This document shows, piece after piece, positions 24,287 to 31,525 of a stretch of DNA of 34,016 nt; positions within the stretch are counted from its first letter, which is position 1, and every line of letters begins with the position of its first letter. Under the pieces are notes generated by a model that was not told the origin of the DNA, did no database searches, and saw nothing but the letters and a program-made list of their open reading frames with translations. This stretch comes from Gemmatales bacterium (GTDB lineage: Bacteria; Planctomycetota; Planctomycetia; Gemmatales; HRBIN36), in contig JANWVZ010000021.1 of NCBI GenBank assembly GCA_025056555.1, positions 1 through 34,016 of the forward strand, given 5' to 3'. The translations under genes were made by a program, and so were the position numbers.

Positions 24287-24774
24287 AGTGCTTCTCTTGC
24301 GGCAAGCCAGCTACGGTGCATGTAACCAACGTCGAGCCTGGAGGTCAGAAAAAGGAACTGCACCTGTGCCAGGCTTGTGCCGAGAAGATGCACCTTTTCC
24401 AGCAAAAGCAACTGAGCCTGCCGGCCCTGGTGCATGCACTCCTGGGAGCGCACTTAGGACCCGCGGTTGAGGAAATCTCGCGGTTGCATTGCCCCGCCTG
24501 TGGCATTGGGTTTATGGAGTTTCGCCAGCAGGGGCGGCTGGGATGTCCGTATGATTATGTAGCCTTCCGCAAAGGGCTGCTGCCCTTGCTCGAGCGGTTG
24601 CATCGTCGCGTGCGGCATCGGGGTAAAGTCCCCCGTCGCTGTCTCCCCGATACTGACGAACAACGCCAGGTGATTCGCTGGCGTCAGGAACTGGGAGACG
24701 CGATAACCCGCGAGGCCTTCGAGGAGGCCGCTGTGCTGCGCGACCGTATTCGTCGCAAGGACTTTCACCTATGA
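24283..24774 (+). CDS. McsA-like zinc/UVR-motif protein, copy 2
   Basis: This 163-residue paralogue of the upstream protein has the same layout: MKCFSCGKPATVHVTN, CQAC, CPAC and GCPYDY cysteine sites, then a UVR motif DAITREAFEEAAVLRDRIRRKD. The sequences are clearly diverged (different middle parts, ALVHALLGAHLGPAVEEISRLHC here), so this is not a recent duplication. It overlaps both neighbours by 4 bp. Two McsA-like proteins with one kinase suggest a hetero-complex or two alternative activators, which is my inference. Confidence 0.9.
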   Translation: MKCFSCGKPATVHVTNVEPGGQKKELHLCQACAEKMHLFQQKQLSLPALVHALLGAHLGPAVEEISRLHCPACGIGFMEFRQQGRLGCPYDYVAFRKGLLPLLERLHRRVRHRGKVPRRCLPDTDEQRQVIRWRQELGDAITREAFEEAAVLRDRIRRKDFHL

Positions 24775-25832
24775 CACTGGACGACCTGCTCCAAGGTACT
24801 GGCGAATGGTTACGCGGCGAAGGCCCCGAAGTGGACGTGGTGGTTTCCACGCGGATTCGCCTGGCGCGCAATCTCGCGGACTTTCCCTTTCCCAATCGTG
24901 CCTCCGCACTACAGCGCGGTGAAATCGAAAGTCTGCTGCGCGAGCGGATCCTGCAATTGGCCGACAGTTGGCAGTTCTGCTATTTCGCGCTGCATCGGCT
25001 CCCTGAACTCGACCGTCAATTCCTGGTCGAGCGTCAGCTGATCAGCCGCGAACATGCCCATGCCAATGGCCAGCGCGGGGTCGCCATCGGTAAGGGAGAG
25101 GCCAGCTCCATAATGGTCAACGAAGAAGACCATCTCCGTCTGCAGGTTATCCGCAGCGGTTTCCAACTGGACGACGCTTGGCATGAGATTAACCGTTTGG
25201 ACGATGCCCTGTCGGAGCGCGTCTGTTACGCGTTCAGTGAGGAATTCGGCTTTCTGACCGCCTGTCCGACCAACGTGGGCACGGGCATGCGCGCCAGTGT
25301 CTTACTCCATCTGCCCGCGCTCACCTTAGCCAAACAGTTGGAAAAATTCTTCCGTGCTCTGCAGAAGATGAATCTGGTAGTCCGGGGCCTTTACGGTGAG
25401 GGCACGCGGGCCAGTGGCGACTTTTACCAGATTTCGAATCAAGTTACCCTTGGTCGCAGTGAGGACGAGATATTACGGGCCATTCGCGAAACCGTGCCTG
25501 CTATTGTGGACTATGAGCGCCATGCGCGCGAGGTGTTGGTTCGTGAAATGCGCTCCGCGTTGCAGGATCGCATTCATCGTTCTCTTGGCACGCTACGTTC
25601 GGCCCGTATGATGACCTCTGAGGAAACTCTCGACCTGCTTTCGAATGTGCGCCTGGGCGTTGCTCTGCAACTGTTGGACGACTTAACCGTTCCGCGGATC
25701 AATGAGCTGTTGCTGCAGACTCAGCCCGCGCACTTGCAAAAGCTGGTCGGGGAAGAGATGGACACTGACCAGCAGAATATAGTTCGCGCCCGCTATCTGC
25801 GTGAACAACTCCGCCACGTCCAGCTGAATTAG
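24771..25832 (+). CDS. mcsB: Protein arginine kinase McsB
   Basis: This 353-residue protein of the ATP:guanido phosphotransferase family matches McsB in length. Visible motifs are VVVSTRIRLARNLADFPFPN (nucleotide-binding region, about 24-43), IMVNEEDHLRLQ (about 112-123), and the family signature CPTNVGTGMRASVLLHLPAL (about 166-185) with the reactive Cys. It phosphorylates arginine residues in proteins, marking them for degradation or changing activity. Free-arginine kinases are eukaryotic, and the McsA neighbours make McsB the right call. No clpC or ctsR lies in the window. Translation is coupled by a 4-bp overlap. Confidence 0.96.
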   Translation: MTLDDLLQGTGEWLRGEGPEVDVVVSTRIRLARNLADFPFPNRASALQRGEIESLLRERILQLADSWQFCYFALHRLPELDRQFLVERQLISREHAHANGQRGVAIGKGEASSIMVNEEDHLRLQVIRSGFQLDDAWHEINRLDDALSERVCYAFSEEFGFLTACPTNVGTGMRASVLLHLPALTLAKQLEKFFRALQKMNLVVRGLYGEGTRASGDFYQISNQVTLGRSEDEILRAIRETVPAIVDYERHAREVLVREMRSALQDRIHRSLGTLRSARMMTSEETLDLLSNVRLGVALQLLDDLTVPRINELLLQTQPAHLQKLVGEEMDTDQQNIVRARYLREQLRHVQLN

Positions 25833-26213
25833 CTTATTTGCTCCGCTTGACAGCCACATGTTGCCGCTGGCTAACGCCAGTTGCTGCTGTTCCTGAAGAT
25901 TCTGGTATGTTGTACTCCAACGGCAATCCCATAAGTCCTTCAGAGTCTACAAGTTAGGCTTCGTTATGACATTTTGGCCAATTATGCGATTTTTTCTATC
26001 TTTCCTCTTGACACTCAATTTGCTTATTAGTACCATCAAATAGCCTGCCAAGGAAACTGACGCTCGTTATGCCGGGACTCGCTTCTCCAATTCAGGCACG
26101 GAGCCGATCTAATCAGACTTTCTACGGATTATTGGCCTGATCATCTTGAATTAGCTTTCCTTTGAATTATTGGTCAAAACGACATCCAGAGTGATACGTC
26201 GGAGATTTATCGT
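25833..26213. other. Intergenic spacer after mcsB
   Basis: No gene is seen. A small hairpin CTGGC/GCCAG (25867-25880, loop TAAC) lies 35 bp past the mcsB stop, without a clean T-tract. The promoter candidate for the next gene is at 26008-26036. Confidence 0.5.
26008..26036 (+). promoter_or_regulatory. Candidate promoter of the first surface-protein gene
   Basis: TTGACA (perfect), 17 bp, TACCAT (two mismatches). Use of this site would give a leader of about 170 nt before the ATG at 26214. Confidence 0.4.
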
Positions 26214-27248
26214 ATGCCTACGCGACTTAGGTCGGCTCTGCATGTAGAAACCCTGGAAGACCGAGACTTGCCCGCAGGCAACGTCAACGTGTTTATCACG
26301 GGCGGAGTCCTCACCATTCAGGGAGATAACGACGCCAACCGTATTCGCATCACGCAGCCGGCGGCGTTCAACTTGCTAGTCAGTCCCGGCGACACTTCGA
26401 CCACCATCAATGGTGGCTTGGGAGCGGTTTCGTTGATAACGGGGGGTGTCAATCGCGTAGTTGTTGACCTGAAGGGGGGCGACGATGTTCTGGAAATCTC
26501 CCCCGGTGGGGGTATCGTCGTGTTCAACGCCCCGGTTTTCATCAACACGGGTAGCGGCAGCGATAGCGTCCTCATCGAAGACATCGTAGCCCATAACCAT
26601 TTCACGATTGATACAGGAAATCAGGGGGATCAAGTCATTCTTCGTTCACCGAGCCGACCGCTTCAGTTCAATCGTGATCTTACTATCCTGACGGGGCAGG
26701 GCCCGGATGTCCTGACCGCGCTGAATGTCGTGCTTCGCGGTTCGTTGCGCTTTGCTACTGCCCAGCAAAATGACCAGGTGCGGTTACAGAACGTAGTCGT
26801 CGGTGGGGAGTTCAATGCCAACCTCGGCTCTGGGGCGGATTTCCTTGCCTTGAACCAGACAGAGGTGCGCGGCCAAGCGTTTGTCGGAGGGGATGCGGGT
26901 AACGACCAGATCATCATTGCACGAGGTCAATTCGACTTTTCGTTGCGGATCGCCACTTCTCAGGCCCCGGGCTTTTTCGCTTCAGACAACGATTTCGTCA
27001 ACGTGCATAACACCTACGTTGCGGGAGATGTCATCATCAGTACGGGCAAAGGTGCGGACTTTGTACGACTGCGCTACAACTTCTTCGGAGCGCAAACCTT
27101 TGTTCACCTGGGTGAGGACAATGATTCGTTGGAATTCGTCGCCACCGATTTTGAGCTGGGCATGGTCGCCCATGGTGGTCTAGGCATTGACACCTTCGTG
27201 GATTTGGGCAGCAACACGGGTCTGGTGCAGCTAGAAAGCTTCCCGTAA
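26214..27248 (+). CDS. Planctomycete surface-type protein with VExLEDRxxP motif and beta-solenoid-like repeats
   Basis: This 344-residue protein has the N-terminal motif HVETLEDRDLPAG at residues 10-22, a planctomycete hallmark (LEPR-XLL-like) found near the start of many large surface or extracellular proteins; no classic signal peptide is present. The rest consists of imperfect repeats of about 20-25 residues with glycine/aspartate turns (GGDDVLEISPGGG, GSGSDSVLIEDI, GNQGDQVILRS, GSGADFLALNQ, GEDNDSLEFVA), suggesting a right-handed beta-solenoid with possible calcium-binding turns like RTX. The start has GGAG about 10 nt upstream. The gene at 27739 is a diverged paralogue with the same plan. 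Function is unknown; the surface location is inferred. Confidence 0.85.
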   Translation: MPTRLRSALHVETLEDRDLPAGNVNVFITGGVLTIQGDNDANRIRITQPAAFNLLVSPGDTSTTINGGLGAVSLITGGVNRVVVDLKGGDDVLEISPGGGIVVFNAPVFINTGSGSDSVLIEDIVAHNHFTIDTGNQGDQVILRSPSRPLQFNRDLTILTGQGPDVLTALNVVLRGSLRFATAQQNDQVRLQNVVVGGEFNANLGSGADFLALNQTEVRGQAFVGGDAGNDQIIIARGQFDFSLRIATSQAPGFFASDNDFVNVHNTYVAGDVIISTGKGADFVRLRYNFFGAQTFVHLGEDNDSLEFVATDFELGMVAHGGLGIDTFVDLGSNTGLVQLESFP

Positions 27249-27738
27249 TTCCAAAAAAATTGAAAAATAGACTTGATCCTCAGGCTTAGATGGATTATAA
27301 GAGATACATAAGATTTTCCCAGGTCATTAATTCGAACGAAAATAGTAGCTTTTACGAAACTACGGAATCTTGAAGAGCGGATATGATTCGCCTCACAGTC
27401 ATGCTGAACACGAAGGCTGGCGCCGCGGAATTGATGTGCTGTGGAGTATAGCGCATAGGTCTGTCCAATTTCATTGCCAGCACACGAAAGGCCATACATG
27501 GACTGTGCAACTTGTTATTCAGGAAGGAAATACTCCCTGCGCAAGATTCCTTCGACGAACGAACTCCCCTGGCATTACATCTGCGGCCGCGAGAATGTGA
27601 GTGTGGCCGGGACAGTGATGACAACCTTGGGTCCGGAGCGATTCGGCACCGATTCGGTACATGCGATAGATCAGCGTGCGGTACGCTGACGCCGAATTGA
27701 TGGCGCCGACGCTCCATCATCAGGAGGTCTTTGGGACC
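27249..27738. other. Spacer between the two surface-protein genes
   Basis: I find no gene or strong terminator. A good SD (AGGAGG at 27722-27727) marks the end of the spacer. The track ORFs here overlap in four frames and have no signature. Confidence 0.5.
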
Positions 27739-28821
27739 ATGCGCAGCAAGCATTACACCACCTTGCGTGTCGAGCAGCTCGACGATCGCATCACGCCGGA
27801 CGTCGGCACAGTATTGGGAGGCGCGGGAAACGTCCAGGCGTATCTATCCGGAGGCAACCTGTACATTATTGGCGACGGCGTTGGCAATAGTTTGGCGCTA
27901 TGGAACGTTACCCCGAACGCCATCCGCATTCAAGGGAGCGGTACTACCATTAACGGCTCTTCAACCGCTCAGGTCTTTGCTTTGGGTGCCGGTAGGTCGG
28001 TATTCATCAACCTGCGCGGCGGCGACGACTTCATCGTACTCGGCGATAACTTAAATGATGTTAATGGCCTAAGCCTCAGCATTCTCGGTAACCTCCGCAT
28101 AGATTTGGGTGCTGGTCATAACACGGTGGGTTTGGAAAACCTTTACGTAGGAGGCACGACTACCGTTCGAGCCGCCGATGGTAATGATACGCTGGACATT
28201 GACACTACGCTGGGCCAGCCTTCTTTCTTCAAGGGCAACGTAAGTTCTACCTTGGGCGCTGGTACTAACATCGTGACAGGTAGCACTTTTGGTATCGGTG
28301 GTAATCTCAGCCTGACCACAGGCGATGACGATGACACCATTAACTTGGCCAATGCCACTGTTGCAAAGAACCTGCTCATAGCGGCCAACGACGGTGATAA
28401 CAACATCACCATAACCGACAGCGACGTGAATGGCAACATCACACGTATCTCGACGGGAGTGGGCGACGATGACATTGAGTTAGACAGCAGCGACTTCAAG
28501 CGACTCTTCATCGTGGCCGGCGATGGCGCTAATAACGTAGACGTGGGCGTGGCCGGCGGCGGCGTGACTGCAGTGAGTGTGTCTGTAACGACCGGAGAAG
28601 GTGCTGATACGGTCAACATTACCGATAGCGACTTCCAGCTGGCCTCGTCGGTTTCCACGGGCGATGATGATGATACAATCAACGTGAGCGGCTCCGACTT
28701 CCTGGGCGGACTGACGGTAGATGGCGGCGCTGAAACTTCCGCTGACACCTTCAACGGCTTGGCGGCTGTGTTTGGGAACACCGGGATTATTACACTAATT
28801 GACATCGAAACCTCGACCTAA
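27739..28821 (+). CDS. Planctomycete surface-type protein with VExLDDRxxP motif and Asp-rich repeats
   Basis: I start at the ATG at 27739, 11 nt after AGGAGG, giving 360 residues; the longer ORF adds 21 unrelated ones. The motif RVEQLDDRITPDV has its V-E-x-L-x-D-R-x-x-P at residues 11-20, exactly as in the upstream paralogue. The C-terminal two thirds carry repeats with very acidic turns: TGDDDDTINLANA, NDGDNNITITDSDV, GVGDDDIELDSSDF, GEGADTVNITDSDF, GDDDDTINVSGSDF. Each turn is followed by a short beta strand, so a calcium-stabilised beta-solenoid is likely but unproven. Regular DSDF steps point to internal duplication. The terminator at 28944-28979 ends the transcript. Confidence 0.87.
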   Translation: MRSKHYTTLRVEQLDDRITPDVGTVLGGAGNVQAYLSGGNLYIIGDGVGNSLALWNVTPNAIRIQGSGTTINGSSTAQVFALGAGRSVFINLRGGDDFIVLGDNLNDVNGLSLSILGNLRIDLGAGHNTVGLENLYVGGTTTVRAADGNDTLDIDTTLGQPSFFKGNVSSTLGAGTNIVTGSTFGIGGNLSLTTGDDDDTINLANATVAKNLLIAANDGDNNITITDSDVNGNITRISTGVGDDDIELDSSDFKRLFIVAGDGANNVDVGVAGGGVTAVSVSVTTGEGADTVNITDSDFQLASSVSTGDDDDTINVSGSDFLGGLTVDGGAETSADTFNGLAAVFGNTGIITLIDIETST

Positions 28822-29223
28822 TCCCGGCCATCACAGCGCCAATCCTTACAAAGCGCAGCTGGCCAAGTATTGCGGATCAGGTAAGCCGCCGAATAATTTG
28901 TCTAGGTTGGCTGACCTGCCCAATAAGCTTGGTAATCGGTACGACGGCGAGGCGTATGCCTTGCCGTTTTGGTTTTTTTGCAAGGTGCGGTCTTGAGTTT
29001 ACGACGGTGATGTTGCTAACCATCCATGAGAATAGGGGCCAGTTCCGTTTTTTATCAGAAGGCTCAGCAGCGAGGTGCTGGAAGGTCCAGCTCTCAGGAG
29101 CGGCAAGTAGTCCCGAAACTTCCTCAGAAAAAGATTCCAGGATGGGTGCCCGATGGTGAGTAGCAGAACTTTTTGTGCTAGAGAATTCGGAAACGGTACA
29201 TAGGACGCTTGCGACAGCTGTCG
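28822..29223. other. Spacer after the surface-protein gene
   Basis: Apart from the terminator at 28944-28979 I see no feature. It lies between convergent genes (27739-28821 plus, 29224-29517 minus). Confidence 0.5.
28944..28979 (+). terminator. Intrinsic terminator of the surface-protein gene
   Basis: ACGGCGAGGC and GCCTTGCCGT form a 10-bp stem (one G-U) with loop GTAT, followed by TTTGGTTTTTTT. It lies 122 nt past the stop codon at 28821. Confidence 0.75.
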
Positions 29224-29517
29224 TCAGCCCCCGACGTCGGCCGAGAGAATCAGAACGGTCTGGCCGGCTGCAACTGCGAGCTGGAGGTCGCGGACGAATC
29301 CGTGGCTGTCCAGGGCGAGGCGATACCACGGGGCAAGCTCCCCAGATGAATCAAGCAGATCTTGCCAATGGGGGAACCGTTCTTGCACTTGTCTGAGCAC
29401 ATCCCTGAGCGTACCGGGCTGCACTCGGCATCGCGCGCACCCCGTACGCAACCTCGGCACGCCGAGAAACTCCACTACCACGCTCTGCTCTTCACGAACA
29501 GTCTCTGCCGACTTCAT
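29224..29517 (-). CDS. MoaD/ThiS-family ubiquitin-like sulfur carrier
   Basis: This 97-residue protein, read from the ATG at 29517 (MKSAETVREEQSVVVEFLG), has a ubiquitin-like beta-grasp pattern: VVVEFLGVPRLRTG, TLRDVLRQVQERFPHWQDLL, then AAGQTVLILSADVGG. It ends exactly at Gly-Gly, as needed for adenylation and thiocarboxylate formation in MoaD and ThiS. The ORF can extend upstream to 29613, but that part spans an AT-rich hairpin and is unlike the family; the SD at 29517 is weak, so the start is not certain. No moa, thi or E1-like partner gene is in the window, so pathway (molybdopterin, thiamine or other sulfur transfer) is open. Confidence 0.8.
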   Translation of the reverse strand: MKSAETVREEQSVVVEFLGVPRLRTGCARCRVQPGTLRDVLRQVQERFPHWQDLLDSSGELAPWYRLALDSHGFVRDLQLAVAAGQTVLILSADVGG

Positions 29518-29582
29518 GCGTACACCACCGCGACCAGGCCGATAAGGAATCGGAGCGTGGCCAGCCATAGGACTGACGTCAT

Positions 29583-29602
29583 CCGCAAAAATTTTTTTGC
29601 GG
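29583..29602. other. Perfect A/T-rich hairpin upstream of the MoaD/ThiS-like gene
   Basis: CCGCAAAAATTTTTTTGCGG: an 8-bp stem CCGCAAAA/TTTTGCGG with loop ATTT. It lies between the sulfur-carrier gene and the divergent ncRNA candidate, and overlaps the extended N-terminus of the longer ORF. Confidence 0.6.
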
Positions 29603-29648
29603 GGACTGGCCACACCCTGGCCGATTTCGTATTCTCATTATCGGTACA

Positions 29649-29955
29649 GGGACGAAAGCAGGCAGGACAGCCCGAAAATCAGCTTGTATTATCAAGCCTA
29701 TGGCCCCGGACCCCAGCTTGGTGGATTTCAGTAGAAGTCGCCACGGCTGGAACATGGTGGGCCACATAAAGCGAGGGCAGTCCAGCGGCGGGTGCATGTC
29801 CGCTGCATGTGCCAAAAGAGCTGTCGGCAGACCGCACCAAGAGGAGTGGCCTGCGGCCCAAGCGGGTAGCTCCGCGACACATGCCTCGAACGTGCAATGA
29901 GTCAAAGCCTGCTTTCGTAGTTCCACCCCGGCCTCTGTGCCGGGGTTTTCTTTTT
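29649..29955 (+). ncRNA. Probable structured non-coding RNA of unassigned family
   Basis: ACGAAAGCAGGC (29652-29663) is the exact reverse complement of GCCTGCTTTCGT (29907-29918), a perfect 12-bp stem joining the two ends of a 267-nt region. Inner helices are also visible: GCTTG/CAAGC (loop TATTAT, about 29682-29697), CAGCGG/CCGCTG (about 29783-29805), and GCGG/CCGC (loop GTAGCT, about 29862-29875). Seven nt after the closing stem an intrinsic terminator begins. A weak -10-like CATTAT (29636-29641) would start transcription near 29649. I looked for RNase P (GAGGAAAGTCC, ACAGAA), tmRNA (tRNA-like T arm, tag ORF) and SRP (GGAAGG/AGCAGCC) signatures and found none. A 6S-like or lineage-specific RNA is possible; a 66-codon ORF inside does not look coding. 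Confidence 0.6.
29926..29955 (+). terminator. Strong intrinsic terminator after the ncRNA candidate
   Basis: CCCCGGC and GCCGGGG form a 7-bp GC stem with loop CTCTGT, followed at once by TTTTCTTTTT. No protein gene on the plus strand ends near it (the nearest stop is over 1 kb upstream and has its own terminator), which supports a separate RNA transcript. Confidence 0.85.
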
Positions 29956-30197
29956 ATTGGAGCTTTTCATTATTATGACCGTTCCGCTGTGGCTGACAAT
30001 CTGTAGAACACCATAACCTCATGCCTTTCGGATGTTGCTGAAAGTCGAGCGTTTTTTGCTTTGTCGCAGCCCTGTTCCCAGTTTTGAAGTCTGAGACAAG
30101 CCCAAGGCAATTGTTACGTAAACTCACACATTCCAGGAACTATCAATGCTGACGGTTATATGGCGTATATTGTGCATCTGTTTAGTTATACACAGTA

Positions 30198-30225
30198 TTG
30201 ACCTATGGAGCAGCGATGGTATAAT
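30198..30225 (+). promoter_or_regulatory. Strong promoter of the fourth DUF1559 gene
   Basis: TTGACC, 16 bp, TATAAT (perfect), with an extended -10 (TGG before TATAAT). Transcription would begin near 30232, about 60 nt before the ATG at 30293. The remaining spacer from 29956 holds no other feature. Confidence 0.7.
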
Positions 30226-30292
30226 TAGGTAAAACTAAATGCGCGGTGTTTTACGTTGGTTTATGAGTAACCTTCGGATGGAGGAAGACTGC

Positions 30293-31375
30293 ATGAGTGG
30301 TGAGCGAGGACAGCTTTCGAATGGCCGGGGAAAGCGAAGTAGCCAACCGAGCCAATCGCACCAGGGTGGCTTCACGCTGATCGAACTGTTAGTAGTCATC
30401 GCGATTATTGGCCTGCTCATGGCGCTGTTATTACCGGCGATTCAGCGGGTGCGGATGGCGGCTAACTCACTGCGGTCGCGGAACAACTTGCGGCAATTGG
30501 CCATTGCGATGCACAATCACCACGAAACGCTCGGTGTGCTGCCCCCAGGTTCCGGACCCCTCCGGCCAGATGGGTCGAGTATGGGTTTTTCCGCCCTGGC
30601 CCAGATTTTGCCTTACGTGGAGCAAGACAATCTCCAGCGCTTGATTGACCTGAACCAGCCGTTGTTCCTCGGCCAAGGGCCGAACCGTGTGCTCAATCCC
30701 GTCCATCAGCCCGCTATACAAACAGTGGTGCCACTGTTTTTGAATCCCGGCGATGGTAATAGTCCGATTTTCACTAGTTATTGGCAAGCTCGCAGCGCGG
30801 GAACGAATTATGCGGTGAACACAGGCAGCGGCGTGGGGAGTTTCGTGGACCTTCGGTTTCCGACGGATGGCGTCTTCTGGCACGCTTCGCAGGTGCGCCT
30901 GTCGGACTTGTTTGACGGCACCTCAAACACCCTACTCTTGGCGGAAATCTTACGGGGGCCCGACCGCAATGCGACAGGCCCGATGCCGAACTCTGCAGGC
31001 CCACCGCGGTGGGCAGCGAGTATTTCTACCGGGCGCACGATGATCCCCACTCCGCCCGGGGGAGTGAATCCGCCCATGACTGAAGCCGATTGTGCTCGCT
31101 CGACTTCGTGGTTTGGGTTCCGCGGCGCTAGTTGGGCTTATCCCGACCTGAGCAGCACCGGCTTCAATACCTATTTGCCCCCGAATTCCAACCAACCCGA
31201 TTGTTTCGCTCACGGTGCCGGTTGGTACGGGGCACGCAGTCCGTTTCCCGGCGGGGTAAATGTCAGTTTCGCCGATGGCAGTGTCCGGATGATTCGCAAT
31301 AGCATTCATATCCAGGTTTGGCGGGCTCTGTCCACACGGTCTGGCGGAGAAGTTGTGTCTGCTACCTTAGACTAA
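30293..31375 (+). CDS. DUF1559 (SBP_bac_10) pseudopilin-like exported protein
   Basis: I start at the ATG at 30293 (MSGERGQLSNGRGKRSSQ), 8 nt after GGAGGA, giving 360 residues; the 30239 start would lie at the transcript's very 5' end. The prepilin-like leader [25 protein letters not shown] begins at about residue 25, longer than in the three left-end paralogues. The family markers IQRVRMAANSLRSRNNLRQLAIAMHNHHE, ILPYVEQDNL, DGTSNTLLLAEI and VNVSFADGSVRMIRNSIHIQVWRALSTRSGGE are all present, the last in its canonical form. The MRC cysteine of the left-end paralogues is replaced (LRSRNN). Function is unknown as for the family. Confidence 0.95.
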   Translation: MSGERGQLSNGRGKRSSQPSQSHQGGFTLIELLVVIAIIGLLMALLLPAIQRVRMAANSLRSRNNLRQLAIAMHNHHETLGVLPPGSGPLRPDGSSMGFSALAQILPYVEQDNLQRLIDLNQPLFLGQGPNRVLNPVHQPAIQTVVPLFLNPGDGNSPIFTSYWQARSAGTNYAVNTGSGVGSFVDLRFPTDGVFWHASQVRLSDLFDGTSNTLLLAEILRGPDRNATGPMPNSAGPPRWAASISTGRTMIPTPPGGVNPPMTEADCARSTSWFGFRGASWAYPDLSSTGFNTYLPPNSNQPDCFAHGAGWYGARSPFPGGVNVSFADGSVRMIRNSIHIQVWRALSTRSGGEVVSATLD

Positions 31376-31525
31376 CGCACGAACAGGCCTTCAAGAAGCT
31401 AGGGCAAAAGAGGCATTTGCCCGCGGGTCAGGTCATTTCGCTCAAGTTACCAAACAGCAACGGAAAGCAAAAGTGATCAGTGATTGCATCAGGAATAACA
31501 AACAAAACAGAAAGGAGGTAGTCCA

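Noticed and set aside
28143-28805. 220-residue minus-strand ORF opposite the second surface protein
   Set aside because: Serine/valine-rich shadow of the Asp-rich repeats on the plus strand; no start context or family.
29700-29900. 66-codon ORF inside the ncRNA candidate
   Set aside because: No SD, low-quality composition, and the region is better explained by paired RNA stems and a terminator.
29649-29955. RNase P RNA, tmRNA or SRP RNA assignment
   Set aside because: None of the diagnostic conserved segments (GAGGAAAGTCC, tRNA-like T arm with CCA end, SRP GGAAGG/AGCAGCC) is present on either strand.
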